Part shown: one piece after another, positions 46,143 through 59,514 of the stretch
How positions within the stretch are numbered: the first letter of the stretch is position 1
Layout of the letters: the number at the start of each line of letters is the position of its first letter
Assembly: GCA_013397075.1 (NCBI GenBank)
Contig: VWZS01002820.1
Span: 372,001-436,000, forward strand
DNA from: Rhabdornis inornatus
Taxonomy: Eukaryota; Chordata; Aves; Passeriformes; Rhabdornithidae
Direction: 5' to 3'
Length of the DNA: 64,000 nucleotides
Made by a program: the position numbers and the translations under genes
Notes under the pieces: generated by a model
What the model saw: the letters and a program-made list of their open reading frames with translations, nothing else
What the model was told of the DNA's origin: nothing
Databases searched by the model: none

Positions 46143-49100
46143 GGTGACAGGCTCTGTAAGCAGCTTGTGCCTGCTGGGAAGCCACATGAGAAGGTGACAT
46201 CCATGTGCCAGTACAAATTTTGGCTCCAGAAATAGTGTGAGGTGAAGGTGTAGCTGTTTTAACAAAACATGAAGTGGAAATTCTTGGTGTTTCCAAGTTT
46301 GCTTGCAGCTGTTGTGCCTGTGCCCATCCTTTCTTTCTGTCCTGCATCAGGAGTTACGACCTAAAAATAAATTGTGTTATGCAGAGGAGTGGGAAATGAG
46401 ACAGCACCTCTGATTTCAGGTTTTATTGCTCTGTGTGTGCCCTATGCTGAGACTTTCTGCTGGTCAGGGAACTCCAGCTGGGACGAAGCAGTGCAGGCTG
46501 TCATCACCCAACTGGGACTGAGCTAATGCTCCTCTGCTCTCTGGCCTGCTGTTAATGCAGACCCCAAATTTAAAAAAGTGGGATTTGGAGAAGGCAAAAT
46601 GGCTGTTACAGTTTCCCTGAGGTGAGGATAACCCTTATAAATCTCTGAAAGGAAATGGAATAGATTTATTTGCTGTGCTGCCATGCTCTGCAGGGGCTTG
46701 GAAAGGTCTCAGATGAGGTGGCCATAAACTGCTCTGTCATCAATTGAAACCACTCAAAGGGCACTGCAGTGGGGTTTGCTCTGCCTGTCGTAGACTGATA
46801 ACTTCATTGGACTAACTGGGACAGTTGTGTCATTTCACTGGTGTTTGGAGAAGAAATGGAGTGGACAGTGAGGCCTGAAGGTCACTTTTGTATTCCAGCC
46901 TCTTTGTCTACTTTAGTGTTGACATTAAATTCGTCAGTACAGGGCAGCTTTGCCTGTTGCTCTTTGTGCTTTGGCAGCAAGGACTGAAATCTCTGTTTCA
47001 GCTGGCTGCTGGCCCCAGCTCTGGTGCCTCTGGCATGAGGCATTCCATGTGTTTCAGAATTAGACATCCTCTCCCCACAGGTCTGGAAAGCATGTCTTTG
47101 GACAAAGGGGGGAGGGATCTCCTTTTTAAAGGTGATAAGCCTTGTGAAACCTGGCGGTGCTGTGTGAGCCTTTTGGTGTATGATGAGCCTGCCTTTCTGC
47201 CCCTCCAGTGCTCTCAGAGGTGTAAGACAATTCTTTCCCCCCCTTTTTTAGTTTTCCTTAAACTAAGCCTTGAGGATCTTGTGTGACTTGCTGGTTTTGT
47301 AGTCTGTACCTCAGGACGTGCTGAAATCAGGTTGATGTGTTGCATTTAGGCAAATCAGCTAATTTTGGTACTTGGCATGCCTAGTGTAACTACTTTTCTC
47401 CCAGATGCAAGAAAAAAATGGGAAAGAAAGTCAGGTTTAAAATCACACCAAGCAAATTCCAGCTTGGAAGACTGTAGGAGTAAGTGAAGGTCCATGTGGG
47501 GTTTTTTTCTGCTTATACTTGGTTGATTCTACTTTTGCAGTAGAAAGAGATAAGTCTATTGACTAATTAGGAAGTTTATGGATGTAAGGAACTGGTGCAG
47601 AACCAGCTGGTGGTTGGGAATTTCCTGGTAGGGGGAAAGCAACAAAACCATATCCCAAGAAAAACATGGACCTGGAGGTCTGGGATGGTGAGCCTGTAGA
47701 GATAGATAAGGAGACAGCACAGGAAAATGCACTAATTGATAACTGCTCCAGAACCATAAGAGTGGGAAATAATTGTCCCCTGCCCTCTCCAAAAGAATTC
47801 CCCAGGCTCAGTAGCCTGGCCTTGGCAATAGGGTCCAGCACATTTTATTTCCTCTGCTGAAACAGGGTTTGTGTCTACAGCAGCCTTTAAATGAGAAGAG
47901 CTTTGAGCTGGAAAACGAGCAGCTGCTTTTAGGCAATAACATTCTTAATATTCCTGTCTTCCAGTCCTGTTCCCCTGGGATAGCTGTGATTGTTGTTTGA
48001 CTGTCATGCTTTTGCCTCTGGTGACCACTGTGGTTGATTCCTCTTGTCTTAAACAGCAGCCTTGCTGAGTGCTTGGGGCAAAGTTGTATGTTAAGGTGGG
48101 TATGACTATTTTAAGACTGGAGGACAGCAGGTGATCTGCAGGCTGGCTGGATTTCGCTCCTGCAAGGGAAATTGTGGGCCAGGCTGCAGGGAAACTCCCT
48201 TTATTTTGGTAGTGGTTTTCTGAAGCTGCTTAGTGGGGAAGACCGCATAAGTTTTGGGTTTCCTGGCTGCACCCTCATATTTTTCCTACTGCTTGATCAA
48301 TTATCTGCTCTGAAAAATGTGAGCAAAACAGAAATGACAGCCTTGCTTCATCCTCAACCCTGCTGTAACAACCCTTTGCAGGCCATTACTAAGAGATTAC
48401 ACTTTTTGTTTGTAGCTTTGCTTTAGCAAAATAGTCTTTCATGGCTGGAAAGCCTTAAGGAAAAAAATTTCTGGCAATATCTGTAGGAGTTGCAGTTCTT
48501 TGCTGTGCAAATGCCGAAATCTACATCTTGCTTTAATGTTTCTCAGAGCTAAAATATTTTTGGATAAACAAAGTGTTTCACATACTGTTTAAAATGCTTA
48601 CAGGCAACCTTTACCCCCAGAGTGGAATGCAGCCATCGGGAGAAGTGCAGTGGGAACAAGGACCTCTAACAGAGTTGATGGCCAGGAGTAGGATGGAGTG
48701 GGGCAATGTGTCATATCTAAATGTTAATTTTGATTGGCATATCACATTCCAAGCCATTTATTGTATGAAAAATTACTGGCATCCATAACCAGATTATTTA
48801 TGGAACAATCTGCAGTTGGCTTTTCTCCCCCAAATTTCCACTGGATATTGCTGGGTAAGTAAATAGGAGCAACTAGAAATGTGCTGGAAAATTGTAGTGT
48901 GGCATCTTAGGATCATGGAGGAACCTACTGAAATAAAGTCTGCTTTGCTTCCAGAGGAGAACCACATTTCTGGTATTTGTTATTTTACAGTAAAGAAGTT
49001 CTAAAGCTTCTCCCACATGTTCCTGCAGAGGGGAAGAGTTTTTCCCAACCAGGTGTCTGTGAGAGAGCAAACCCTCCCAGCTTGTTAGGCAGTAGTGCAA

Positions 49101-52100
49101 ACATAGCTGTGTCGCCTGGGAGCCAGAAACAAGGATTTCTTTGCACCCCCTCTGATTGGGAAAGGTGGGATGTGGCAGGAACTGGAATCCCAAGGAGTGG
49201 GCAGTGGCACGTAGGCTCCTCTCTGTAGGGAAGTGTCCGAGTCCTTGCCAGATAATGTTATGGACACAAAGAGTTTCAGTGAGATCAAGTTGCAGGGAGT
49301 GGGGAAAAGCTGAGCAGCTATTGGGGTGAGGCATTCCCAAGGGGTTACTAAATCCATGCTCAGGAAGCTCCTGGAGCTGAAAGTAGCCAAAGCCTCAGGC
49401 AGAGCCTTGTCTGGGGCAGTTGAGCTGCTCCTAAACGTTTATTTAACTGCTACAGCTGAGCAGCTTTGAGGGTTAGGGTTTAGGCAGTGGTTTTTTTGCT
49501 TCCTCCCTGTGTTTTTGCTTGTTTGGGGTTTTTCTCTTCTATGAGGCTATAAAGGAAATAAAAACTCTAAAGCTTGGAATGACTGACTTTGGGGGTTGTA
49601 ATTGTGGAGGCAAAACCCTGACTTTTCGTCGAGTGTTGGCAGCACCGAAGGGAATCTGCAAAAAGACTCCTTCCCAGAGGTGCCATGGGGGCCATTCTTT
49701 CCCTTTTCCCATTTTTCAGCCTTTCTTTGATGGAGTTTTCCTGGGCAGGAAGGTGAATTGCAAAGGTTAGAATGGCATAGCTGCCCATGTGCTGTGTGCC
49801 TGGAAGTTTGCTTGTCTGATATAAGTACAATTATTGTGCAAATCTTCACTTTAGATGATACCCACATATAGCTGGATTGATATTTTAAGAGCTCAAAGAA
49901 GCCTCCTTTATAAATTTAGGTGACAGCAGGACATTTTTTATACTCAGAAGATCTTTTAACTGCTGCAGTAACTTGGGGAAAACTGCTGGGGCACATTGTG
50001 AGGTATTTGCCACTTGAGCAAAATGTGTTTAGGTGTGTTTTTTCCCACTTCACTGGAGCTCTCAGGGTGCTTCATGGAGCAGGTTGTTTTTAGCTGTCCT
50101 GAGAAGTATCCCCTGGCCTCCCTGGCCAGGAGAACCACAGCATCCATGTGGAACTGGCCGTGCTCCACATGTCCTTGGAGCGAGCTCCATGCCTGTGGTG
50201 ACGGAGGGCAGCCGACAAAGGAGACATTCAGTTACCAGCTCGGGATCGTGTTCCCCTTGGGTCTGGACTAATGCTCTTAACCCTGCTGGGGCTGGAAGAG
50301 CAGCCAGCAGGTCTGGGCTGGTGCCCTGCTCCTCTCATGTAGGCTCTGCCGGTTGTAAATGACTCTGTCTGCCTGTCCTCCCTTTGGGATCTGCAGGGAA
50401 GCACCAGCAGCCATCCTGGCCTCTCTCCTCCTTCCCAGGCCATCACACCACTGCTCTGCAGGAGTCATGTTCCACTTAATGAAGTCTCATCCTTGTAGGA
50501 ATTGTTCTGATGTTAAAAACTTAGAAATCTTGTGGTTTCTCAACTCTCTGATCCATGAAGACCTTTTTTCTGAAGCAATTATTGCGATTTCTGTCTTTGC
50601 AATGGCTGAGTCTCAGCTATTACCTGTTAAAAGGTGGGATATGTCAGAGGTCCTGTTGTTTCAAGGCACTTGCAAAGTGGGAAGAGCTAAGTTTGAACTG
50701 CTGTGGCTCATTTCTGAATCAGTGGATAACTTGACAGGGACGCTTTTGGTTGTGAAGTCATGGATTTAAGTACAGTGGGAATTCTGACATTATCTACAGG
50801 TCAAGGCGAACCATTTCTCTATCTCTTCAGCAGGAGCATGTAAACCACATCTGTCATGGAGTCCTCAGCTTTCATCCCATCCTCCTGCAAAACCAGAATA
50901 GGTACCAGTCACTGGAAAATGGTTCATGAGATGCCAAACACCAGTTTGATTGGTAAAATTAAACAGTGTAATAAGCAGGATGAAGTGGGGCCAGGTTTGT
51001 GGAGAGGAATGTGCCCTGGAAGGTGTTTTTTGGAAGGATGAGGATAAGGTGGGGGAGGAGGTCTGGAAACAGGAATGATTATTTTGGAAACAGGGAAAGA
51101 GTCTTCTGATGCAGAGGTTGGGTGTATTCAGGTCACTTTGATACTGCAAGAGCAAAAAAAAAAGTAATCCCATGAACAAATCCTACTAATTCACATAATT
51201 ATGTTGCTGTTGGTTGTGGTAACAATTTTTTCACCTTTTGGGACACTAGGAATGAGTATGCATCGTGCTGGCAGGTCTCCTACCAGCTTTCCATGCCCAG
51301 ATGATGGAAGGGATGTTTCTGGGCTGCCTCCCTGAGTTCATCACTGCACTATTTAGTGGTTCCCTAGTGCAGATCTGTCTACTTAAACCAAATGAGGATC
51401 ATTCCTTCCCTTTCACATTGCTATTAGCTGGATGATTTTATTGTCTCTGCAGGAAGAGAGCAGAGACAAGCAACTGTAGATTAGGAACAATTTGCAAAAT
51501 GGTTCAGTGATTAGCAAGCCTGTGGAGATGTTTTTCTGTGTAAGGGCTGCACCACAAATTTTACTAGCTCCCTATGCTCGAAGAATTAACTGTGAGGAGG
51601 ATTAAAATGACATCTTAGACATCAGCTAAACGTCTTCTCAAAATCCCTTACAATGTCTCTAAATCAGTTAATTTGATTTCTTCAATCCACAAGCAAACTG
51701 GGGTTGGTGAACTTGTGTGAGTGATCTATTTAGGCTGAATTTCTCCAGAGTATTTTAAAGAGTACTTCAGTACTGGTGAAATGGTGCAAAAAACCCCCAG
51801 TGAAATATGGAAATACTCCTTGCCAGTGTGTGAAATGAAGATGCTGCTCAGTCATGGGGGTGCCTTCTTCAAGCAGCAGTCTTCAGCTGGTTAATCTAGC
51901 CCTCACAGACATTCCTGATCCTTGCTGGTTAAATGGAATAAGAAAATAAGAAAAGAGCCTGCTCTTGCTCCTTTTGCCACGGTGCTGCTTGTGTGGATGT
52001 GGGAAGGAAAAGACACAGGAGAATCCTCAACTCCAAAGCTTCACTGATGGACAGCACAAGGAGTTCTGTGAAGTCTCCAAAAGTGGCCCTCAGCACTCAG

Positions 52101-54462
52101 ATGTGGCCACTTAACTGTCCTAAATCCTGGTTTGCTTGTAATTCCACATGGATAATAAGGACAGTAGCATTCAGCTGGAAAACATCTGAATATTAATAAG
52201 AGGAATCACGTGCTCTCTCTGGGAATCCTGCAGGTCTCCACTGGCTGTAACATCTCTAGATGCATCAGTCAGAGATGGAGCTCCCACTCTGAGCCTGCTG
52301 CAGGCTGTGCTGGGGACAGTGTTAGATCAGGTGCTGGAAAATGGGAAATATTCTGGGAATAAGCCAGCAGAGCTCTGGAGGTGTTTGGGTCCTGTTGCCT
52401 GGTGGCTCTGAGCTGTGTTGTGACACAGAGAACAAGGGTGGCTGTAACTTCACCCGTTAATCTTCACAGCATCCCAAATTTCTTTCCAGCTGCTGCTCCT
52501 GCACGAAGGACACACAGTGGCTGTCAGAGCAAGGGGTGGCACAGCCAGAGCTGAGCATTGTCACCTTAGATGCTGAAATCTCAGCGGGCTGGTCTCGGCT
52601 CAGCATTGCTTAGCAACTCCAGGAGCTGGACCCTTTCCACAAGGATACTGAGTTTAGGGAAACAGGGCCCTGAACCTGCAGCTCGTCCCCTAGCAGAGCA
52701 GCAGCCAGTGCTCTGCAAGCAGAAGGGTCTCCCTCGGGGGGGTGGGGAGGAGTTTGGCGTACAGGCTCATGGATTTGGAGAAGATAGACCTTCTGTTTTC
52801 TGAAAAGTGTATTACCAATGTTAGAGCTCAGCAGATAACACAAAGAAGTGCTGTGTGTGCCTCAGGACACACAGCAAAGAGCTCTAATCAAACCTTGCCA
52901 TGCAGTCCTGCTGTCAGCATAGCTGCTAGTACCCAAACTGTTGCTGTGAATTGCTCCTCCCGCCTTTTCACCAGCCCAGAAATAATTCTGGATGTGGCAG
53001 GAAACGTGTCCTTGCAGGCTCTGTGTGCCCTGTACTGGAGAGGAAGAGGCTGCAGCAGGGAGGGAGCATCTTGGGATTCTCCTGGTGCTTGCAGCAAATG
53101 CTGCTGATTCACGACTTGCTCATCAAAAACGTGTGTTTATGTCTGAGCACCAGTTTGTGCTCTGGGATCCATGGGAGCTATCATGCCTGGAGGAGGGGGC
53201 ACGCAGGGCATGGAGCTTTCCCTGGCTGGCTTACTCCTGGATCAGGATCCAGCACTCAGGCAGCTTTTGGGGGCTCAGGAAGCTGCAGATAAGCGAGTGT
53301 GATAAGTTTGGGAGGACTGCTCTTGTGAGATAATGGCCAGTTACTCCTGGAAACGGGGCTTTCCTGGAGTGGGTGGCACCTCATGATCCTACAGCAGGCA
53401 GGGCAGGAGGCTGGCAAGGCTTTCCCTGGCTTTTCCATGGCTCTATCCATCTGGACAAAAGCTGTTTGGCTCCCAGCCTGTGGCACAGAAGAATCTTCTG
53501 GCCTGCAGGTGGAGGTACCTGGTGTCCCCCTCCCTGCAGCACTCAGTTGCATTACTCCTGAAGGTGAGGCAGTGTAAAAACTCAAAAGCAAATTTCCAAG
53601 CAATCTTAAATGTAGCTAAAAGGAGTCCCAAGAAAGCAGAATTACTAGGCTTCCAGCCTTGCTTGTTTCTTGGCAGACAGGGTTTTTGGTGCTGCTTCAA
53701 CAAGCAGAATTCAATTTATTTATCCCTCCTTCCTCCCCAGCTTGTATTTGAGTGGAAATGTATGAATTGCAGTTTTCTAAATAATGTGAGTGGAGCAGGG
53801 GGACCTCTGGTTTTCCTTTGTCTGAGAGTGAAAGCTGAATTGGAAGAGCCCTGTGGAGCACAGGGCTGGTTCTATTCCGGATCTCCACCCTGGTTTTGTC
53901 TCCCTTGGAGGCAGTAGGGATGGGATGAAGAGTGGGTTTGCTTCCTAGGCAGGATGAGTGGTTTGTGTGCTGCTGCTGGCTCTCTTCGGCTGTGCAAGAG
54001 GTGGGCACAGGGGTGGGGAGAAACCTGGTGCCTGGGTGCTGCCACCTGAGGATTTTGGCCATGAGCATTTTGGCTTTGCTTCTCTTTGTTTCTTCCTATC
54101 TCTCCTAAATGATCCTGGTTATCTTGGAGACTATCAGAAAAGGTTTGCAACTTTCCTCCTTTGTACCTTGTGTGATGCCGAGTTCAGAGCCAGGGTCACT
54201 TCAGCAGCTTCCTTCAAAGAAAACATTGAGGTTTATTTCTTTTGTTGGGGCTCCAAGTGCCAGTGTTACCCCGTGAGTTTTCTGGATTGCTCTTGTAGTT
54301 AGGTGCTCTGGGTGTAGCAGGGTGATCAGCAGCCCATTTCTGGCAGTGGTAAACAAACCCACGTTGTTCTGGGGGTGGTGACTCCTCCAAACCTCATCTA
54401 GGCCTGTTTGGACACAAGGATATTCTCTCTTTCTGAGTCCTGTGTGAAATACTGTTTTTAAA
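46143..54462. other. Gene-free intronic DNA
   Basis: About 8.3 kb with no CR1 copy that I can recognise and no supported exon. A 64-codon plus frame at 47666 and a short GGGTTAGGGTTTAGG at 49470 were noticed but not accepted as features. Few repeats are recognisable here compared with the flanks. Confidence 0.5.
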
Positions 54463-54600
54463 ATGCAGCTGCTCCATCCATGGAAGTGTCCAAGGCCACA
54501 TTGGATGGGGCTTGGAGCATCCTGGAGTAGTGGAAGGTGTCCCTGCCATGGCAGGGGTGGAATGAGATGAGCTTTGAGGTCCCTTCCAGCCCAAACCATT
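54463..54600 (+). mobile_element. CR1 LINE 3' fragment just upstream of a putative exon
   Basis: GGAAGTGTCCAAGGCCACAT, GTCCCTGCCATGGCAGGGGTGG and TTCCAGCCCAAACCATTCC are sense CR1 3' blocks. It lies about 160 bases upstream of the exon at 54764. Confidence 0.9.
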
Positions 54601-54763
54601 CCACGTTTGTATTTTAGCATGGCCTTTCCTGTTTATCCCAACTCTTGTTAGACCTTGAGGTCATCTTCACGCTATAACAACTCCTGATGCTTTAATGAAG
54701 GCTTGCTGTTATCTCTGCCTCTTAAATGTCCTTATTTTTATTTGTTTGGTGTTTTCTTAACAG

Positions 54764-54879
54764 TGACTCTCATGACTACGTGAGAAGCTGCCAGCAGCAG
54801 GTCTGAGCTTCAACTCTCCTGTTCAAAATGAGCTTCTAACCTGATGCATCGAGTGCTCTGGCTAGAAAAGCAGTTTCAG
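54764..54879 (+). CDS. Putative exon 2 with two micro-uORFs and a possible start codon
   Basis: The acceptor is strong: a T-rich tract, then GTTTTCTTAACAG. The donor is TTTCAG/GTAGGT. The 116-base exon holds ATGACTACGTGA and ATGAGCTTCTAA, two ORFs of three codons each. A third ATG at 54844 follows, with a TGA in frame upstream, and stays open to the donor as MHRVLWLEKQFQ in phase 0. Its Kozak context (CTGATGC) is weak, so the exon may be entirely 5' leader. I do not recognise the 12 residues. If joined to the exon at 31913, intron 1 would be about 22.8 kb. The link to that promoter is inferred from strand and order only. Confidence 0.45.
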
Positions 54880-56379
54880 GTAGGTCAGTGCATCTTGCAT
54901 TTTGCATTTTCAAGCACGTGTGTTTTGGAGTGGTGAATTCATTCAGTACTTTGTTTACTGTGACCTGAATTGGAGCAAATTCTTGTTTTGGACATTTTGG
55001 ATATTTCACAAACTGTATAACTTCACTATTAAATTGTAAAATCTTAGGGAAAGACAGATGAAAGATCCCTTAGATCAATTCCTTCTGCCTGCTTCCAGGG
55101 AAGGATGACTAAGAGCAAAATTTGAGGATGTAGATTGTGGATAAATGCTCCCAAAACCCTGCTTGTAAGGAAATATTTGCCCTTCTGGTTGTGGAAACTG
55201 GGGTGATACACTGTGTAGACAGCCAGAGTGGGGGCTGGAATACCTGTGTTCTGTTCCTAGCTCTGGCTTTGACATACATAAATGACCTGCAAAGAGAGAA
55301 TAAATGGAGTGTATGCCCTTTATTGCTGCTTGTACCTGTGTTTTTGTTTTTCAGTAATCCTTTGAAGCTGTGTGAGGATTTGCTGAAAGGCATCTCACAA
55401 GATTTGTCGTGGTTTTGTTTGGTTTGATCTGTGCTGGAAAGCTTCATGACTGATTGAAGAGCTAGAGGGGAGGTGTAGTGAGAATCAGAAAATAAGAGTG
55501 AAGTTTTGGGTGTAAAGATTCTGAGATAGAGTGTTCTAAAAGCTGTATTTGTTTGTGTGCAGTCCCAGTGTCCAGCCCCTTGAGTGAACCAAGTCTCTCG
55601 TGCTTCCCATTCCTAGCTGGGAAACCTTTTGCCTTTTTCCTGAAAATGTTCTGGAATATTAGTGAGCCTTAACTGGCTGATTATGAGAGGCTATGGTGGA
55701 AGACAGAGCAGAAAAAGCAGCTCTCAGTTGTGATCCTTCCTAATCCAGCTGAATTCTCCCTGCAGATGCCTTGAACACATTTGTCTTTGGAAAATTTGGG
55801 TTTAGCTCCTGTACTGTGGCTGTCCCAATACTGCATCTCTCTGGATCTCAAAGGCTGTATAGTTAATGTTTGATGGCTTTTCCACAGAATCTGTAAGAAA
55901 TACCACCAGAAATCTTGAGAAAAATGCAGTGACTAGACACCAAGGCTGCTGAAATTGAGGGAAATTATTTTTTGTGTGACACAGGTCAGGTGAATAATGA
56001 ACAGGTTTTTGCAGTTGTTGCTCTTTGAAAGCTGCCTCTGTGTCAAAGCTGTTCTGGACAAACTGTAATATCAAGGCTTCCTTACAGCAGGTGTGAAAAA
56101 TTCCTACTTTCCCCACCCTTTTTTAAGTCCATCAATATTGGGAGCAGGAGACACTTTGAGCGGACACCCGAAGCTCCTGTCACTGTATTGATTCAGCTTC
56201 TGTTTGCTCTGCATCCGATACACAGCCGTGATGAATAATGCAGGAATCTATTACTTAAAGTTTAATGCAGCTTTAATCAGGGTTGAACATCGAGAGGTGC
56301 AGTGCAAGGAGGCTGCTCTGCTCTGTGCTACATGGAAAGGATTCAAACCAGGTGTGGTTGGGTCTGTGTTGTTGGGTTG
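54880..56379. other. Gene-free DNA after the putative exon
   Basis: I searched for a following exon in phase 0 and found none that I can defend. A 96-codon frame at 55137-55427 has no homology. Confidence 0.45.
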
Positions 56380-56862
56380 TTCCCTTTGCCCAGGGCAGGG
56401 CCCATCCTCTGGGCTGGCCCTGGAGGGGCTGGAGTGTGGAACAGAGCTGGGGAAGGGGCTGGAGCCCCAGGAGGGGCTGAGGGAGCTGGGAAAGGGGCTC
56501 AGCCTGGAGAAAAGGAGGCTCAGGAGGAACCTTCTGGCTCTGCACAACTCCCTGACAGGAGGGGACAGCCAGGGGGGGTCAGGCTCTGCTGCTAGGGAAC
56601 AGGACAGGACAAGGGGAAATGGCCTCAAGCTGTGCCAGGGGAGGCTCAGGTTGGACAGCAGGAGGAATTTCTCCATGGAAAGGGTGCTCAGGCCTTGTCA
56701 GGAGCTGCCCAGGGAGGTTTGGAGTGCCCATGCCTGGAGGTGTCCAAGGAAGGGCTGGAGGTGGCACTCAGTGCTCTGGGCTGGGGACAAGGTGGGCATC
56801 GGGCACAGCTTGGGCTCCATGGGCTGGGAGGGCTTTTCCAGTGACCCTGGGATTCTGTGGCA
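56380..56862 (+). mobile_element. CR1 LINE fragment, about 480 bp, plus orientation
   Basis: GGCCCTGGAGGGGCTGGAGTG, CAGCCTGGAGAAAAGGAGGCT, GCCTCAAGCTGTGCCAGGGG and GGGCTTTTCCAGTGACCCTG run to GGGATTCTGTGG. It is the sense-strand equivalent of 18930-19350 and appears little diverged from it. Overlapping frames of up to 248 codons are repeat-derived. Confidence 0.94.
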
Positions 56863-57885
56863 CAGCTTGTCATTTATGTGCAGATATTCACCTGCAGGTG
56901 CCTTGGTGTCTGTGACCTCTGGTTTTTCCTGTATTTATCTCAGTCTGTGACAAGATACCTTCTGTACTCCTGGGGTCAGAGAGGATGTGGATGACTCTGC
57001 TGTGATCCAGGGATCTCACAGTGGAATATCAAGACTGTGTCTTCAATGGCTTTTATTCTTCTTGGTACGAGTATTATTTTTTTAAACAAAGGAAAAACAT
57101 CCCTTTCATCCATTGTTCCCTTTGCAGAACTTGAGCCTTAAAATAATCCAGGAAGCCTTTTGTTATATAAATATACTCATCCTCCAGCTTGGCACGGAAT
57201 GTGCTTGACAGAGCTGCTTGCTGAATTCTGTTTTAAACCTGAATTTCAGGAGCTATGAAGGAGAAACCCTGGGCTCAGAGAGCAAAGCAAACACTGATTG
57301 CTGTGTAATCACAGTGTAACAGGAACTATTTAAAGCAGTGGAAAGCAGGGGTTTGTGCCTGGAACTCAGTTTCTGTGTCTCAGTGATTTTTGTTTCAGCT
57401 TGTTACAGCCAGGTATGCTCATACCTACCAAATTTAGCTCCATGGGAAGAGAGCATATGTGCAGCCTTTTGAAAATATTCCTGCTTAAGTTGTTTGCTCT
57501 GTAGGAATAGCATTGTCTGTGAATACAGCAAGGGCTTAGAATGGTTAACAGTAAATTCCAGTGCAGAACACTCAGTAGTGAGATCTCCCAGTTAAGTGGG
57601 CAACAGTTGGCTAGAGCAGATGTTTAAATAGAAAATGAACAAAACATCACCAGCAAAAAAAAATCCCACAAACTCAAAAATCCATCAACCACAAAAACTC
57701 ACCGCCCTGTGAATTGCCAACAGTCTTTGTTAGAAGTGGTGACTGTTTTCTGAGTGTTGTCAAGGGCATGTAAAAGCACCTTGGGGGGAATTTATGAATC
57801 ATGTGGAGTTTTTCTGTGTCCTCTCTAGGCCACACTTTCATTGTGACATTGGCTTTTTAAGTGACACCTTTGCTGCTGCTGACTG
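56863..57885. other. Gene-free unique DNA
   Basis: No supported exon or recognisable repeat. Confidence 0.6.
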
Positions 57886-57946
57886 AAGAGGTTGGACTCA
57901 GTGGTCTTGGAGGTCTTTTCCAACCTAAATGGTTTGATGATTCCTC
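57886..57946 (+). mobile_element. Short CR1 LINE 3' remnant
   Basis: GAAGAGGTTGGACTCAGTGG, TCTTGGAGGTCTTTTCCAACC and TAAATGGTTTGATGATTCC match an older CR1 3' end. It is about 60 bp long. Confidence 0.75.
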
Positions 57947-58202
57947 TCAAGTTTTTCCAGATGCATTCATCAGAACTATCCCAGAGAAGTGGAGATGTTA
58001 AGAGGATGCTGCAGGATGTGCCTGAGTGGTTTTGGTACAAACACTGAGTCCACAGGTTGGGTTCTAAGAGCAAGAAGAGTGAAGGGTGAATCCATGCAAT
58101 CCCCCAGGAGTGCCTGAATCCAATCTGATGTGCTGCAGCCTCCTTCCATGGTAATGGAGTGATAGTGCGGTAAGAAAGGAGGGAAGACTCCAAGGAAAGT
58201 AA

Positions 58203-58372
58203 CATAGAATCCATGGTTTGGGTTGGAAGGGACCTTAAAGCCCATTTCATCCTACCCACTGCCATAGGTAGGGACTCCTGCCACCATCCCAGGTTGCTTC
58301 AAGCCCCAAAGTGTAACCTGGCCTTGGACACTTCCAGGGATCCGGGGGCAGCCACAGCTTCTCCAGGCAATG
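58203..58372 (-). mobile_element. CR1 LINE 3' fragment, minus orientation
   Basis: CATAGAATCCATGGTTTGGG, TTGGAAGGGACCTTAAAGCCC, GGTTGCTTCAAGCCCC and GGGGCAGCCACAGCTTCTCC match the antisense CR1 3' end, truncated at about 170 bp. Confidence 0.93.
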
Positions 58373-59514
58373 ACATCTTTGGCACTTATGCAAAACTAAA
58401 ACTTTAATGGAATTTTGGAGCAGAGGTTTTATATACTCTGTGTTCAATTTGTTGGATCAATCAAATTGGATTTTGGTGGATTTTCTAGCTGCTTATTCAA
58501 TGTCTTGGCTTGTTCTGGGTGGTGTAGATAATTTCCTTCTTTTCTCCTAATTTATTTGCCTTCAGACGTGTAGCTGCTCCCATGTTTCCTGGAAAATGGA
58601 AAGGATGTGCTAGCAGGAAATGGTTACAGTTAATGAAAATCGGCTGTACCTGCTGATGATTAGTCCTTAATGCAAAGAGGGAACGTTCCCTCTCCAGCTT
58701 TGTGGCCTGAATTAGCGTCTGACTGTTCCTTTGTCCTGAGGCAGGCTCTGAATGACTCTGGGATTGATTCATGGCTTAGAGCCCCCAGTAATAGGATTTC
58801 CTGTGAGGGTGTGTCACCAGTCCTTGCACAGGTTCAAAGGGAAAATGGGTTTTTCCCGCCTGCGTTGCATCCTCTGGACTTGTGCCCCTTGGCTTTGGCT
58901 CCTTTTTCTCCCTGACTCTAGAACCTGTGAGGTTTCAGCTGGGATTTGATGGCTGCTGCCATCCCAGCTCCTTTCAAGTGTCTCATCATCCACCCAAAGC
59001 GTGTGTTCTTGGGTCAAGAGTGAGCATAAACACATTTAGTGCTTCTCTGAAAGGCTTTCAAGTGCAGCACTGCTCTTTTGCAGCTCTTTTTTGCTTCCTT
59101 TGAAGGCTGAGCAGTCGTGGCTGAACTCAGGGCTGCAGTGCGTGACTGCTCCCTTAGCAAGCAGTTAAAGCATCAGCTATTACACTGACGTGCAAATGTT
59201 GTTTTGTGCTGAAGTCATGCTGGAAATAGTTCAAAATGTCTTGTTTATTTGGATTCAGGAGGGGCACGCTGTCTTGCTGAGCTCTAATCTTGTTTTGCTC
59301 TCTGCTTTCTTTGCAATCAGCAGAGCTGTATTCAAACCACCCTGAGAGATTTAAGGGACCTCTTGGTCTGCACCCCAGGAGCCACAGAATGAGGGCAGCA
59401 CCCCTGGGTTTGTGCCTTTTGGGAAGCTGGGTTATTAATCAGTTGTTTTCCCGAGCCTCAGTCCTTAGATGGATGGAACAGGCTGTGTTTCTGTGTTGAA
59501 TTAAACCCTCTGCC
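58373..59514. other. Gene-free unique DNA
   Basis: A stretch near 59312-59370 has an acceptor-like TTTCTTTGCAATCAG and an open frame (QTTLRDLRDLLVC), but no convincing donor follows. I do not call it an exon. Confidence 0.5.

Noticed and set aside
47666..47860. 64-codon frame with a protein-like opening (MDLEVWDGEPVEIDKE)
   Set aside because: Charged and varied composition drew attention, but it is short, lacks convincing splice sites and resembles nothing known to me.
49469..49485. GGGTTAGGGTTTAGG telomere-like string
   Set aside because: Only about two units, with a mismatch. Too short to be an interstitial telomeric repeat.
56204..56950. 248-codon plus-strand frame
   Set aside because: Mostly CR1 3' sequence (56380-56862) with unique DNA at each end and no recognisable domain.
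59312..59400. Possible small exon (QTTLRDLRDLLVC) after an acceptor-like tract
   Set aside because: No good donor follows and the frame soon ends in a stop. It could not be joined in phase to the exon at 54879.
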